64,000 bases of DNA from Condylostoma magnum (GCA_920105805.1 CAKKTI010000015.1:6131-70130); one strand, 5' to 3'. Positions 31,830 through 45,447 are shown, counted from the stretch's first letter. The notes: generated by a model from the sequence alone, not told the origin. Program-made: numbers and translations.

Positions 31830-34800
31830 CTAATTGTCCTCAACATCCTCTTCATATGCTTCGGGGAAAAACTCAATATTCAGCTCTTTTATCTTCTCCC
31901 ATACAAATCTCTCCATTCCATCACAGTCTTCTACATTCTTGTCCTTAATATACACCAAGAACGCCATATACGAATACACGGAATGCTTAGTCATGACATG
32001 CTCCTTAAACCCGCAGACACTCTTATCAAAATACTCCCTCCCAGTCCCGCATATGAAACATGCAGAATCCTTTAGCTCTTTAAGTTCTTTCCTCTAATCT
32101 CTTAATTGTGCAAATGTATCGATAATTATTCCCGTTACAATGTTCAATAGTAGAACTATAAGCAATATGAAGAAAAGAATGTCAAACCAGAATCTTTCGG
32201 TGAAATTTTCGTCGCTTATATTAGGAGAAGCTAAGCCTTCACCTATACCTCCACCCATTCTAAGGCCGATATACCAACTGCTTACGAAACACTCCCATAA
32301 AGTGCTGCAGAAGGTTTTCATTTAAGCATCTTCTCCTGTTCCGTCGTAGTATTCCGCTAAATAGTAAAATCCGTATACAGAGAAAATATACACACCTATC
32401 ATGATTAATAGCAATGCTAGTAGAAGTTGTTTTCAGTTCTTTGTAACAGACTTTAAAATATTCACAAGATTCTGATTTCTTTTGATTATATCTAGAAGCA
32501 GTACTGAATATAGTAATAAATAGTTGAAAGCTACTATAGAAAGTATGAAGAATAGTAAGTGATATTAAGTATTGAAATCCATACAAAGATATAAGACTTT
32601 CTTTAATATGCTTGTTTGACTATATGCTATATAATAATCAATTTTCTTGTTTTCATCTTTCATTTCAGTAAGATATTTATCTAGTATCTAAGACTGATAG
32701 TGAGGTAAATCTACTACTTTTATCTTTTTTATGCTTTTCCTTTTTATAATTCTTCTAATTATTATGATTGGATAATACTCGGCTAAGTAAGAAATGAACC
32801 CAATTTATGCGAATATTAGTTGCAAAATACCTAAAAATACTAGAAAAGCGTAATCTGAAGTCATGGAGGCTTCAAGTTATTCTGGATCTGTTACTAAAAA
32901 TAAAATATAGAAGTTTATTACGAAAAGAGTGGCCAAGGAGCAGTTATAAAACATATTTCATTTACCGAATAACTTATACATTATTCTCTCCCTAAAGATA
33001 TTCTATCTATGCTCCATTTCAAACCGGTATATATCAATATTTCGTATTAATTTTTCAAGACTTTGACTTCTGGTTTGCTTTACATTAATAATTTTAGCTT
33101 GAGTATAAGAGGATAAATACTTACACTTAAATGGAATAGGAAAGAAATGAATTTCTGATTATTAGCCCCGTCTTAGTTCTACTTACCCAATATAAGCTAG
33201 ATAGAAAGAGTACCAATCTAGTTGCTATCTAAAGGCCTTTACGCAGAATTACTTTAGAAAGTTAAACGAGCTTTGATTTATGACATTTTCCTGACATACT
33301 AGCTCATTGAACTCCTCATGATACGGGACAGCTTCTTTTAGTTTTAGTAGCAAAATCATTATCTATATTCCTGTTTTAACTATATAAAGATCTGCTTCGG
33401 ATTATTTATTGTTATAATACTTCGACTAAGACATATCTTCTATTATCTCTAATTGCACAATGCTTTCCTTTCCTTGTATATGCTTTTCATGAATCTACTT
33501 AGCAAATTCCTTCAGTGCATTTAGGTCCAAGAAATTCGCTATTTTTAACCGTATTTAGAAGTCATTATCACACTCAGTAATGGTTAGTATCAGTTAAACA
33601 CAGGAATTAAGCATTTCCATTGCCTCTAGCGATTACTTCTACTCTAATAATTTCATTAAAGAGTTTATAGTTAAATACAAATCCACAGAGTTCCCCAGAA
33701 TCTCCTAGTTTTCTCTACAGGGCCCAGTTATAAAATCAATCAAAGTGTCAATTGATCCCATTACTATATCATACCACTCATTAATCTCATAGCAATTTTC
33801 AGCACAATAGATATTATCAATGAAAAAGTCAAGTAGAATCTTCACTAAATTCACTGAGCCTTTATTTTCATTGATTACATCCAGTTTTTCCTATAAATCC
33901 TCATCTTCATCATCATTTTCCTGGTTATCATCCTCCTCATCTTTCTACTGTACTTCGATCATTTATTTAACATCTTCCACAGTTTTTAATTAGGATCTCA
34001 TAAAATTCTGTAAAGGTGTCATGCAGTTATCACACATCAATTGTAAAAACTTTACTAAGCTTATACAGAACTTCTACCTTGGGCTTAATTGTAGGATTGG
34101 TTATATGAATTCAGCCATTTCCTCTGCACTAGCTTCTTAGTTCTGTAATCTACATTGTTATATCAAATCAGCTGTATTTTTTATCCTGTCTGATGCAGTT
34201 TCTAGCTCTTTTTAGATGAATTAAAAGAAATTATAAAACAAGTCGTTCATTTCTAGGTAATTTTTAAATTGCATTCTAAATTCATACGTTTGATTAACAA
34301 AAATTATATTCAGCATTTATACTGCATTTTAGAGCACTTCAGAGTTTAGGTCTGATAAAATAGCTGTTATAGCGTCTTATATTAGTAGGGATTTCCAAAT
34401 TACTGTTTGTATAGATTTAGTATGCTTATGGTCACACATACTGAAGAACTTGCCCATTAATCTAAAGAAGCCTGATTTACAGTTTCCATGGTAAAAGGTT
34501 TTCTTGATTAGTTGAATCTAATCTGCTACTTATTTTAAATCAGATTTATTTAAACTATTAGTCAAAATACTGTTATAGTAGGGAAGAGTTCCATTTATCA
34601 GAACTTTGTTAATAAATTCTTTATAAAATCCCTTTGTAGTGTTGCTTTAAACCAATTATTAGGCAAATTCTGCAAGCTTTGAGTCAAATTGTATATTATT
34701 TTCCTGATTACTTTACTTTGGTTATAATTAATAATTTATATCATATGATTTATAAGCTTCTATATGACTGGAAAAGAGCTTTTACAATTTGTTTTTCTTT

Positions 34801-37800
34801 TATTTAACATAATCCTATGGACTCTCATTATTTAATAAAAAGTTTTTACAGTTTAGTATCCTTAACAGAAGATAAGAACAGTCAAATTAATCATTTTAAG
34901 AATTTATGTGATTTATCTTGCTATGCAGACTACTAATAGCTTTCTAAACATTTGATATTAGTACTTCATTATTAGAAAATTAGCAAAGAGAGGGAATATA
35001 TTCTATGAGTCCCTTTTATTATAATTAAGTTGTTTTATTGCTTAATAGAAACTATAGAAAATTTAAGTAATCGTCACTTTCATCTAGATTCCTAATAAAC
35101 ATTGTACTGTCTAATTTATAAGGTTTGCTATTAGATCTAATACCCTCGTAAACACCCTGCTCACCAATTCTAATAATTTAATCCTCCATTCCCTTTATAA
35201 TTTAAATCACCTGGATTGAGATTTCTAGCATAACTTATAACGTTGATTAGTTCAATTTAACCTCTTATGAATTAATATTAGCTAAATAAGCTTAAAAGTA
35301 AAGGTCAAAAATAGCACTTTTTACTCTTATATCATGATCTTATTATAGTATATCTTTTATCACGTTCTAAGGAAAGGTTTATCTCACTATTTTTTGTGAA
35401 TATGAGTTTTTATAGCAAGTTTCACTTAAAATTGTAATAATTAGTGAAATAAGCATCGGATGCTCATCGTAATAATCTATGCTTTGAATCTTTTACAGGG
35501 CCCTTATAATCACATGAGTAGCTATTATCTATATACGCGTTTTAGGGACACCTGATCTATCAAACATAATTGACGATATTCAGTATAATTTAGACATAAA
35601 AATATCCTCTTTTCCTTTATGAACATGTTTTAATAAAGCGTTAAAGTACTTTTGTATGCTTTCAATAGTTAAATAGGAAAAATTAGTAGATTCTTGCACT
35701 AATTTAGATGATGTTATGATAAAAGTATCACAGGTAGTAATATCTAGATAATTGTAAAGCACTTATTAGTTCTAAGTGTTATTTTTTACTAAATAGTACA
35801 AAATACTAATAATGCTCGATTAAATATTAGCAATTTTAAATCTTGCATCGAATAGTTTATCATTTGAGCAGTTTTAGCAGATTTTGAATAATTTTGCTAA
35901 AAGTTTTAATAGACCTAAATGTCTTGATATATTTTAGAACTTTAAATAGTAATAAGAGTCTTTCATCTAAGGCTCATGGATTAAAAGCAAAGTTTTCCTT
36001 AAGTTGGACCTTAACTCATTCAAATTTTAAGATTATTGATTATTTACTAGTTCTAAATCGTATTTTAAGTTAAAATAGACATTATTATTTTTAATGCTAT
36101 TTTGCCAGTAATTATACAGCTTTTTCTTGATGTACATAATGTAGTTTCCTTATAGTATTTAACAACTTTTCAGAAATTACGTTAATAATCTTTTAGGCTT
36201 TATTATGAAACTAACTAATTTAATTGTATGCTTACCTAAATTGCAGTCCTTTGCTAAAATGATGAAATTAGTGGGAAGCACTAGAGAAGAATAAGCATCT
36301 TTAATCAATTCGGAAATTTCTTATCCAATATATTGATTGCTTTAGGGATCAATGCTTAGTATATCTTTTAGTGTGTTTAGCTTTGAACTTCAATCAGTTT
36401 TTTATCCTATGTTAACTTTTTCATCTAATTAATAATTTTAATTGGCTTTATCAGTACAAGTTTGAATGATTTTCTATATTTTTTATTAAATTATTACTTA
36501 TTTAGCAAGATATCCTATCTTTAAAGTAACTTTTACAATGTCTTTGATTCTATTTCTGACAATCTTATTAGCTTTAATTCTCTGTTTACCCTTGGTTAAT
36601 AAAGGTATAATCCAATGATCCTTTAAATCTTGGTTTGCTCTTTTATAACTATTTCATTACTTATAATCTCCTAAACCTATAAAAACATATATTAAAGGCT
36701 TTTGAATAAGTTGCATTATATCAAAACTAACCACATTATTATTAATCAGTGAGTGAATACTACGGGTAATACTTAATAGAAAATCGAGTTTTGTTATTAA
36801 TTCCTCATCACTTACTTCCTCCCATATATTAACAGAAAATTCGTTTAAATTAACTTTGAACAAAACATTAAAAATTCATTTCAAAAAGGATTTATGTTCT
36901 TTGTCAAATCCCTCAATACTATCATGTGAGTTTGTAAATTATAAGGAGTCTAATTCAAAATTATAATCTTTTATAGTGGCTCTTAATGGTAGTTATTCAT
37001 TCTCATTACTTATCATAGTACTATACATATCTAGGAATGCGTCTCTAATTTTAAGATCGATTCCTGAGTTGTTAATCATTTCAATCGCTATTTTTCTATT
37101 AAATCCCAAATAATCTTTGATAAACTGCTGATTTGCTTAGTCGTCAGACTGCATAACTAGTAGCAATAGCTTAAGCCCTTGTTGGATATATTCAATATAT
37201 TATGGTAAAGTTGAGATATGTTCAAAGGGGAAAACTAGTCCAAATTAAGTTTAAACTCTTCCTTATGCTAAATCAGGATTTTTTTGTAGAAAATCATCAT
37301 CATTTTACTCTTCATCCGTTTATCTACTGCCGAACCGTATATGGGGACATCCGAGATACTCTATTAAGGACACTACTAAAAATTAGTTTTAATAAAATGT
37401 GATCTGTACAAGCTTTTATACATATTCAGGTATGATAATTCCATCCATTTAGCACAATTAGCGAATTATTATAAGATAAGTTATTTGTATTCCTATATTG
37501 CTCTATGTTACTGTATCTAATTTATCACATCATTCCTCTATTAAGTAATTAGTATTGGTAGAGCTCTCTAGATAGTCTTTATAGGTAATTTAACTAAAGA
37601 TTTCTATTAGTATTTACCCGGATTTCGAGTTTTCCATAGGCATCAGGGAACATATTTCATTAGAGTATTTAAAAAGACTTTTGCAGGCCTTTGGATTACT
37701 TTTGACCATGAGGAATAATAAGTCCCATAATTTTATTACAAGTTGATCAATTTTTACTGCTTCTAATTCCTCTTATTTCATAGTAGATTAGGACTTAAAT

Positions 37801-39515
37801 GCTGTCATAAGATTATTCTTACTTTTTTACTAATTAAGACTTATTCTACTAGCTAGTTTAGCCTTATTTTACTTGACTTTAATTTCTTATATTCTTCTCA
37901 TATAATAACTCAGTTTCTCTAATAATTCAATAGCTATTTTACTTATACCCATGCTAGTAAGCACTAATTAGCGTTTTTAATACTCCCATCCACTTGTAGA
38001 TCCTAATAAGTTTTAAATAATATCAATTGCACCTACTGTATTATTAATAGCCTTTTACAAACTTTCCCCAGAATCTGCGGATTTCAGATATACAAGCAAA
38101 TCAGCATCTAGTTTTTCCTTAATCGGATTAATCTAATCATAAAATCTTTAGCTTAAATACTTCAACTGTCTCTTTATATCAACAATTTTTCTTACGTATT
38201 TTGTCAATCTCCCAGACTGAATTTTAATCTCGAATATATAATAACTTGTTTCACTGGCTAAACTTTTGAATCTGACTTCTACTCTGTCCAAACCCGTATT
38301 AACTTCAAACCCCGTAACTAAATCAATTGCTTAGTTTGAATCTGACTACACTTGACGAGATTTTAGATAATTTCCAGTGGAGGAACGTATAAATATATCA
38401 GAGGTGTTCAGAATATTTCCTTGCTTGTTCAAAACATAAGGGGATTCCAATACAAAGAATCCCGCTGCTTCTTTATCCTTTACCATATTCAAATCATGTG
38501 ACAAGTATTTGCCAGTTATCAGATTGCGTATATAGACCTTATCACTCCACTGCACATAGCCTCCAATTAGTACTCCCTGTATATGCTCTAAGGTCCAGCA
38601 TGTATAGTAATCGTTTGATTATTTTGTAAGATAAATATTAGGAAAATCAGTGTCTCCTTCTTATATAGGGGGCTCGTCTCCTACGGGAGGTTATGGGCAA
38701 TCATCTCTTTCATAAAACTGCTTTAACCTGTTTTCATAAGGAACAAATGAAGTAAGATTTAGTCCCATTTCATGATGATAGAATTAAAAGGAGCTTCCAT
38801 AGGTTAAATACTGCTGATCGTATATCAAGTTGGAAAAATACAGTAAAATCCACTAACTAGGCTAATAATGAGCTCCAATTTCAAAATCAGGCTTACCATC
38901 CTCAGCTACTTACAAATCTAAACTTATATAATACTCCAGTCCTTTATAAAATAATTCAATTATAGTCTACTCTCCATACCTTAAAACTTATCCTTCCTTT
39001 TCTATAATATTAGTAGGCTGGAATCTTAAAAAGCATCTAGTCTTAGGATTTCTATCTGATTTCACACACCATGAAGAATTTCTCTTATTGACATTTTTGT
39101 TATCCAGGGACAACAGCCCTCCACTATGCAGATGTCTCAATTGCAGCATCTAGCCAAAATATACAGGATTACCAAAAGAGCGTTATTTTCTTACAGTTTC
39201 TGCTTGATTACTAAAATCGCCTACCTTAGCCTAATCTGTCAATGAATTAAAGTGATAGTTTTCTTCAATTACATACAAACACTTGTAAAAATCATATGAA
39301 TTAGTGTCAAGGGGCAAGAATGAGCTTTCGTATTTAGTTGTTCCGTCAGATTGTAAGATCACATTTATGAATTGAGGATTCTCTGGCTCTGAGTTGGGAT
39401 GACGACAGGAATGTGCAAGGTAAATAATATCCCCTATTTTTACCTCCTTATTTTGATCTAGGCCTAACTTATCTGCTATTTCTGGCTATAAAGTATAAGA
39501 CAATTAAACAGCCAT
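31830..39515 (-). CDS. ITPR: Inositol 1,4,5-trisphosphate receptor-type calcium release channel
   Basis: The 2561-aa protein is a single 2562-codon frame. It opens MAVQLSYTLQPEIADKLGL with a KIGDIIYLAH trefoil strand. MIR-type trefoils include LRHLHSGGLLSLDNKNV and VYIRNLITGKYLSHDLN (about residues 320-390). Residues about 500-2200 are helical armadillo-like (RIH-type) repeats with TAA/TAG-rich glutamines. The C-terminus has the last membrane bundle, a pore helix (FVSSWYIGLRM) and filter GGGIGE (about 2420; vertebrates have GGGVGD), S6 (LFFILLIVLLLNIVTGIII), then the family zinc motif CFICG...HV-x3-H and a conserved tail (MERFVWEKIKELNIEFFPEA). It releases stored calcium. TAG 31830 leaves 26 bp to the next gene. 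Confidence 0.95.
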
Positions 39516-39516
39516 T

Positions 39517-40641
39517 TTATGCTATAATATTAGAACTGCTACAGGACTCTAAACTTTCATCCAGTTCTTCGAATTATGTATCGCTAAAAAGACTGGTATT
39601 AGATCTCATTAGTCGTTGTTGCAGTGTTTTAGTTAAGATAAACTGTAAAGTGTCTTCTGGAGATTGCTTTACATATCGATTGTAGATTTCATCTAAGTTG
39701 ATTCCTCGTTGTTATATTTAGTCCAGGAGTTTTATTGTTTAAAGCTCTTTTCTACGGAGAACTGCTATGTACTTCTCATTTTGAATTATTTCATTTGAGC
39801 TTGATTTTTTGGCTTGCTTTAGCTGAAAATTAAGATTTGATATTTGTTTTGTTTATTTGCGATTTTGGTATGAAATTGTAAAAAACTCTTTTCTAAGGTT
39901 ATCAAATGACTGAATCGAATTTTAAAGTTATTATTATACTTCTTTCAACTTATTTTTAGAAGAGTTAGAAATTATTAGTATATGATTTATGTATTTCTCG
40001 TAATAACTTTTAATAAGAGTTAATATTTTTCTAGATTCTTGATTCTTATCTATAAACTTTTCGAATTAGTCTTAACAAAACTCGTACTAGCTTTCAATAG
40101 TATCTTTCTACTCTAGTAGTTCCTCTAATTTAGCATAATTGCTTAGATTGTCATAAGCCAAAGTTTACTTGACACTTATATTTTACTTTTAGGTTAAATT
40201 TAATAAGCCTATCTTTTAATTTTCAATCTATTAATTTTATTGTCCTCTTAGAATATGCATGTCATTAAAGGAATTACTTAATTAATTAGGGCTACTGGTA
40301 TAGGGGGAATGGCAATAATCATTTAATAGATTCCTATGTGGATCTATTTTTAGTTGGGGTCTGCGATTATTTAAGTCCTTTCTAATATCTTCGTTACTTT
40401 ACTTTAAGGAATTAAGTCTTATCTTCCCAGAATACTATTTTCTCATGCATCTTTCAGGACTTTATTGGGAAATATGTTACAACTTTCTAGAAGCAAACTT
40501 GTTAGTCAAAATTTTCTAAGCTGGTAGCTTTTAGTAGCTACTATACTATTTTAATCCTTATTGACTAGTATAATCGTACAGATTAGGAGAGTTTTAATTT
40601 CCTTTGTTTTATCTTGGATCTAGTACTAATTTATTTTACAT
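39517..40641 (-). CDS. Coiled-coil protein
   Basis: The 374-aa protein starts MQNKLVLDPRQNKGNQNSPN. The first 145 residues are S/P/N-rich and disordered. Residues about 150-320 are helical (AKLEELLEQKDTIESQYE, KNKLKEVQQQLQNSIQSFD, NLNFQLKQAKKSSSNEI). The end (NLDEIYNRYVKQSPEDTLQF, LESCSSSNIIA) precedes TAA, one base from the ATG of the calcium channel. No family recognised. The divergent gap to the next plus-strand gene is 99 bp. Confidence 0.7.
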
Positions 40642-40740
40642 TAAAAAGTATGGCAAATTTCTGATACTTATAAGTTTTAACTACATAAATTTCTGAATAT
40701 CTCTGATAAATACCTTAAATAACTATATTTAATTTAAAAT

Positions 40741-42177
40741 ATGAAGAAACCACGGCGTAGTGTTAAAAGAAATCGTAACTCAGCTGCGATTAGAAGAATT
40801 ATCTCCTTACTTAGAGTTACTGAGGGTAAATTTCACATAGAGCTTTTATTCTCATTCAAACTTCCAATAGATCTTATTAAAAAGTATGCTTAAATGAGAC
40901 AAGTTGTATTTGAAAAATCAGGAATACCTTAAGAGCACAGCTGGCTTAGTATTATACTGGGGAAATAATCTCAGTCTAACTACCAGCCCATGCACTCGAA
41001 TCTCCAATACTCTAATGAAATTGTTTAATCTACAGTAGATTCAATTTTAACCTGTTTTAGATTAGTGACAGTTTAGCTAGGAGATATGCTGGATTTAAAT
41101 TAGAATAATAGCAGCAGCGCTAATAAAGATGATCCTCTGGATATTAGTGAGCTCTAGTAATAAACTGGAGATTTTCTAAAGTGAATCCAAATCGCCTAAA
41201 AGCAATCAGAGTACTTAGGCCAACAAGCTCAAAGAAAAATTGAAATGATAAAGGTAAAATTTGAAAATGCTAATAGCTTGTTGAAGAACTCTGATGATCA
41301 GAATAGGCTTTTAAAGGAGGAGATTTAATTGATTTAGAATTAGGCTAATTAATAGTAAAGAGACATGGAAATGAAGCTAGATTATTTAAAAAGTAAGCAG
41401 GATCAGTTGAAGAAGGAATAAGAAATGATGGTAGACAACTAGAATTATAGCTTATAAACAACAAAATCCATGAATAACTATAAAGAGAAATTATAAGCGT
41501 AAAAATAGAAATATCATAAGGAAATTTAGGAGCTTAAGTAGGAATATGAAGAACAAATTCAAAAGCTAAATGAAAAGAATTAGAAAGAAATCGATTTGTT
41601 AAACGAGTAGAATGAAATTGCATTGAATAATTTGAATAATAAATACTAAGATCAATATATCAGTTTGTAATCCCAAGTAAAGCAAAAAGTGTAGAATAGT
41701 GCCAGCGATACTATTTTAAGTATTATATACAGCATTACTCATCCTATTTACCAATAATTCTATACTGATTAATCAATCTGAAACAGTAATGAGGCTCATA
41801 TGAAATACGAAAATATGGATAGTAATTACATAGAAAATATACTAGAAGTAGACTTCTTAGCTCATACAGTCGAAAAATTAAACAGTGACAATCATTGGCT
41901 AGTAAGACAGTTAACAGATATAAGCCAAGAAAATGAATAAATAAGAGAATCGACTATTATAAGTAAAAAGCCAAAATAAAGTCTAATTGATAAAGTTAGA
42001 CACGATATACAAGACACCAATCAAAGTGCAAGGGAATTTGAAGAAGCTAGAAATAAACTACTTGAATAATTTTAGCAATCAGATTTATTCAAATCAAGCA
42101 TACAAAGTTCAGGTTCTGACCAACTTGTGTCAAATTTATATAAGAAATATATGATAAATCGTAAGAAGAATTTTTGA
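40741..42177 (+). CDS. Coiled-coil protein ending at TGA
   Basis: The 478-aa protein has a basic start (MKKPRRSVKRNRNSAAIRR), a compact N-terminal domain of about 110 residues (TEGKFHIELLFSFKLPIDLI, HSWLSIILGKQ), and a long coiled coil (about 155-330) rich in K/E/Q. The tail is acidic/polar (KYENMDSNYIENILEVDF). I end it at TGA 42175: the 75 bp beyond are nearly free of G, unlike coding strands here. Reading on would give a G-poor hydrophobic tail to TAG 42253. The N-terminal domain resembles the small beta/alpha domain before SAS-6-type coiled coils, but the match is only in layout. Confidence 0.75.
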
Positions 42178-42265
42178 ATAAGCTTTTCTGTAAAATTAAT
42201 ACACATTTCATATCTTAACATAATTATATTCCCATTACCTTTTCATAATTTTTAGGCATAATTCA

Positions 42266-43789
42266 ATGAATTCTAAAAAACATTAAGCTGAGAAAATATC
42301 TCGTCATAACGACTAAAAAGGTTTACTTAAGATAATCGGACGTTCTCGTACAAATCTTAATTTAAAAGTCACACAGGAGTAATCCTACAGAAGACCACCT
42401 AATATAAGCTAAACAAAGTCTCCAAATTTTTAACTATTAACAGGCCAAACTTTACTAGCAGAACTAAAAACAAAACAATGGTTAAATAAGACTAATAGAA
42501 GCTCTGCAAGGTAATAAGGAAGAGCTTGCTAAACTTTTGACTCAAGAAAGGAAAAAATGTTTAGACCTTAGCCCGTGTAAAATAACTCAAGGCCTTTAAC
42601 TCAAGCCCGATAAAACAATTCGGATTAACAGGCAAATTTTAGCAATTATATGCTGGAGAAGAGAAACATGTCTTTGGGTGTAATGGAAAATCATGAGGTG
42701 ATAGATGATTACATTGTAGGACAACTTATTGGATAAGGAGCATATGGAGAAGTTCGTTAAGGTTTTCATAAGAAAACAAATGAAAAAGTTGCAATAAAAA
42801 CATACGAAAAACTAAGACTTTTGGATCCTTAGAAAAAGAAGAATGTTATGAGAGAGATCAAAATTCTAAATAAATTAAGTCATCCCCATATAGTAAAACT
42901 ATACAAGGTAATTGATAACTAAAAGCAACTGCATCTTATCTTAGAGTATGTGCCTGGGTATAATCTTAGTCATTATTTGAAACTAAGACCTGAGAGAAAA
43001 CTAGATGAAATTGAAGCAAAGAAGATCTTAAAGTAAATAGTAGAAGGAATTCAGTACTGTCATAATCACAATGTAACACATCGCGATATAAAACTAGAAA
43101 ACATTCTTATAGATGATAAACACAACATAAAAATAATTGATTTTGGGTTTGCAACATACCATCCTATAGACAGGAAAATCAATATATTCTGCGGAACTCC
43201 TAGTTATATGTGCCCTGAAATCATAAAGAAGTAAAAGTATCATGGGCCACCGGCCGATATATGAGCCTTAGGTGTCCTCTTATATGCCTTGCTAGTCGGT
43301 ACTTTTCCTTTTAAAGGTTAAAGAGATTACGACTTATACTAAAAAATTTAACAAGGAAGGTATCTAATTCCCGGCTTTTTATCCTTGTAAGCGAGAAGCC
43401 TGATATAGAAACTACTGTACATGGATCCTAATCTCAGACCTAGCTTGTAAGAGGTTCTTAGAGATAAGTGATTCGAGAGAAGCAGCTTTTACTGTAATCA
43501 AACCTATGAGGAAAGAAGAACTGGGATCAATTAGAGGATTAACGTTGAGTTAATTGAAAAATTGAAGAAATTAGGATATACTGATTCTGAGTTATTCTAA
43601 AAGTTTTAAGGGGAACAGGGATAGGTCTCTAATCTTTACAGAAATTTGTAAAATGCAAGATTTTAATAACTGTCCTAGTCTAATAATTGCTAAATTAATA
43701 TTTATGAGTATAATTTTTTACCTTATATCATAAACTTGCTTCATCATTATAAACTGTATCAATTAAAGAATACATTGAATATAAAATAA
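42266..43789 (+). CDS. SNF1/MARK-type (CAMKL) serine/threonine kinase with UBA-like region
   Basis: The 507-aa protein has a disordered basic N-terminus (about 150 residues) and a complete kinase domain: GQLIGQGAYGEVRQG, VAIKTYEK (Lys), HRDIKLENIL (catalytic Asp), DFGFATYHP, GTPSYMCPEI and DIWALGVLLYALLVGTFPF. TGA codes the Trp of DIWALG and TAA a Gln in the glycine loop. The region after the kinase (RINVELIEKLKKLGYTDSEL) looks like the UBA domain of SNF1, MARK and BRSK kinases. The remaining C-terminus is AT-rich; TAA at 43664 is an earlier possible end. The order within CAMKL is not resolved; it could be the alpha partner of the AMPK beta at 59816, which is only inference. Confidence 0.88.
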
Positions 43790-43809
43790 CTTAAAAATAG
43801 TTAATTAAT

Positions 43810-44106
43810 CTAAGCTATACATCAGTCTCCATCTTCTTGCCTGAGTTATAATCTTCTGATAGTTTAAGAAAATTTCCTATTTCTTAAAGTTTGTTGACTG
43901 TCTAAATAATTCGGCACTTTATCCTATTTATTTCACTAAAACCGTGGACTTCCCTCCTTTGGAAAAGTTGGACTTAATGTCTCAAAATCAAAGTTATAGT
44001 ATTGTGACTTCTAATGCACTTAAATTTTAATCTATTGCATGGCATTTTATAAGAAGCTTGAAATATCTTGAGAAAGTGACTCCTACACATTACTGTGTTT
44101 TCCCAT
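43810..44106 (-). CDS. Small protein with possible myristoylation signal
   Basis: The 98-aa protein begins MGKHSNVQESLSQDISSFLQ, a fair N-myristoylation start. It has a proline-containing middle (DFETLSPTFPKEGSPRF) and a basic end (LRNRKFSQTIRRLQLRQ), closing at TAG after DWCIA. No family recognised. TAG is 20 bp from the chosen kinase stop, tail to tail. Compact and with balanced composition, so probably real. Confidence 0.6.
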
Positions 44107-44316
44107 AATTAATTTATGGCTCAGCTTTGCATTATTTTTAAAATTTACGCACATTATATAAATTTATAATATCTAAGGTCGTACTTTTCATAGTATTAAT
44201 ATTAGCCGTTCTAATTAGACATAGAAGTTTAAGATTGCATACTTGTATTAGAAGATTGATTAAGATGTAAAAATGTTATAATATTTTAAATAATCAGTAA
44301 TATTAAAACTTGATCT

Positions 44317-44847
44317 ATGACACTTTATTTCTTGTTATTAATGATTAACTATCATTTAGATTATAGTTCTGTAAAGGGTGATCGAAATAAACGATACTCA
44401 TGGTTTTCTGTTAGGTATAATATTTTATCCAGCTAAAATGGTAATTTATGTAATAAGATGATAAAGCAAGTATAATATTATCTATTTCCATTTGATAGTA
44501 CAAAGTTTTATGAATAAGTTAGATGTTTACAACTAATTAAAATGCTAAAGCACTGTATTACAAAGATTGATCTTCATACCAATTATATACAAAAGTAGGA
44601 CCCATGTTCAATTATCATTAAATAATTCATGCATATATTGCAGCAAGGAGATGCTATTATTAAAAGTAAATATGTTATTTGGGCATTATATTCATACTCG
44701 ATAATATTATACTTCATAAGAAATTTAGTTAAAAAGTCCAAAAAAGTTACCTCAACTGATTTACACTTTGTAAGTACCAACTTAAATAATAAATTTCATG
44801 AAATTACACCCACAAAAAACAACTATCGAACTCCTCTTCAAAATTAA
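44317..44847 (+). CDS. Hypothetical protein with one membrane segment
   Basis: The 176-aa frame begins MTLYFLLLMINYHLDYSSVK, a possible signal or anchor, then a folded-looking middle (RYSWFSVRYNILSSQ, FPFDSTKFYEQVRCLQLIKM, SIIIKQFMHILQQGDAI) and a hydrophobic stretch (VIWALYSYSIILYFI) followed by basic residues (RNLVKKSKKV). ATG 44341 is a shorter start. TAA 44845 is 7 bp before the next ATG. The interval looks empty under the standard code. No domain recognised. Confidence 0.55.
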
Positions 44848-44854
44848 TTATAAA

Positions 44855-45439
44855 ATGTAAAATGAACAAACAAGAAATCTTAAAATCCCACGCAAAGCTT
44901 TTGCTGAGGATTAACCAGGAAAATTTCTAGAAGTACAAAACATAGAGCTTCTCCGTTAATAATACCAAGCAGAGTCCTTCAGTTCTTCAACATCAGGAGA
45001 AGTTCCAATTTAAAATACTCTTTCCTTTTAAGAATTTAAAGCAATGACATTATAATTTTTACAATAACAACGTGATAAGATTAACTCTTTTAGTAATTCT
45101 TCCTCCAACGATCAATCCTCCTTAATGTCGGAAAGCATAGAGTAGATCCTTTAAGAACTAGAAATGCATAATATAGATGAGCATGTTCAACCAAAGGAGC
45201 CCAGAGTAGAGCTAGAAAGACAGATGCAAAGCATTTTAAAAAACAAAGAATTAGAACACAACATGGTAGAAAGTAAGAAAAGAGCACTGAAACAACAGCT
45301 TCTTGAGTTTATTACGGTGCAAGAAAGTGATGTAGATACTGAATACATGCCTTAGTGCAATGCTTTAAGAGAATCCTTAGAAACAATTAATGGCCCAGGG
45401 AGTTTTTCATGGGAATTAGAAGACTCTTTGAATAAATAG
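44855..45439 (+). CDS. Coiled-coil protein, acidic
   Basis: The 194-aa protein begins MQNEQTRNLKIPRKAFAEDQ. It has serine-rich parts (SFSSSTSG, FSNSSSNDQSS) and a coiled-coil run (LERQMQSILKNKELEHNM, SKKRALKQQLLEFI), ending PGSFSWELEDSLNK before TAG. The next ATG follows 8 bp later in a different frame, which proves that this TAG stops translation. Family unknown. Confidence 0.7.
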
Positions 45440-45447
45440 TTTATAAT

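Noticed and set aside
32260-32586. 108-residue minus-strand frame in the channel gene
   Set aside because: The other minus frame continues the channel with its pore and S6; this one is a shifted shadow.
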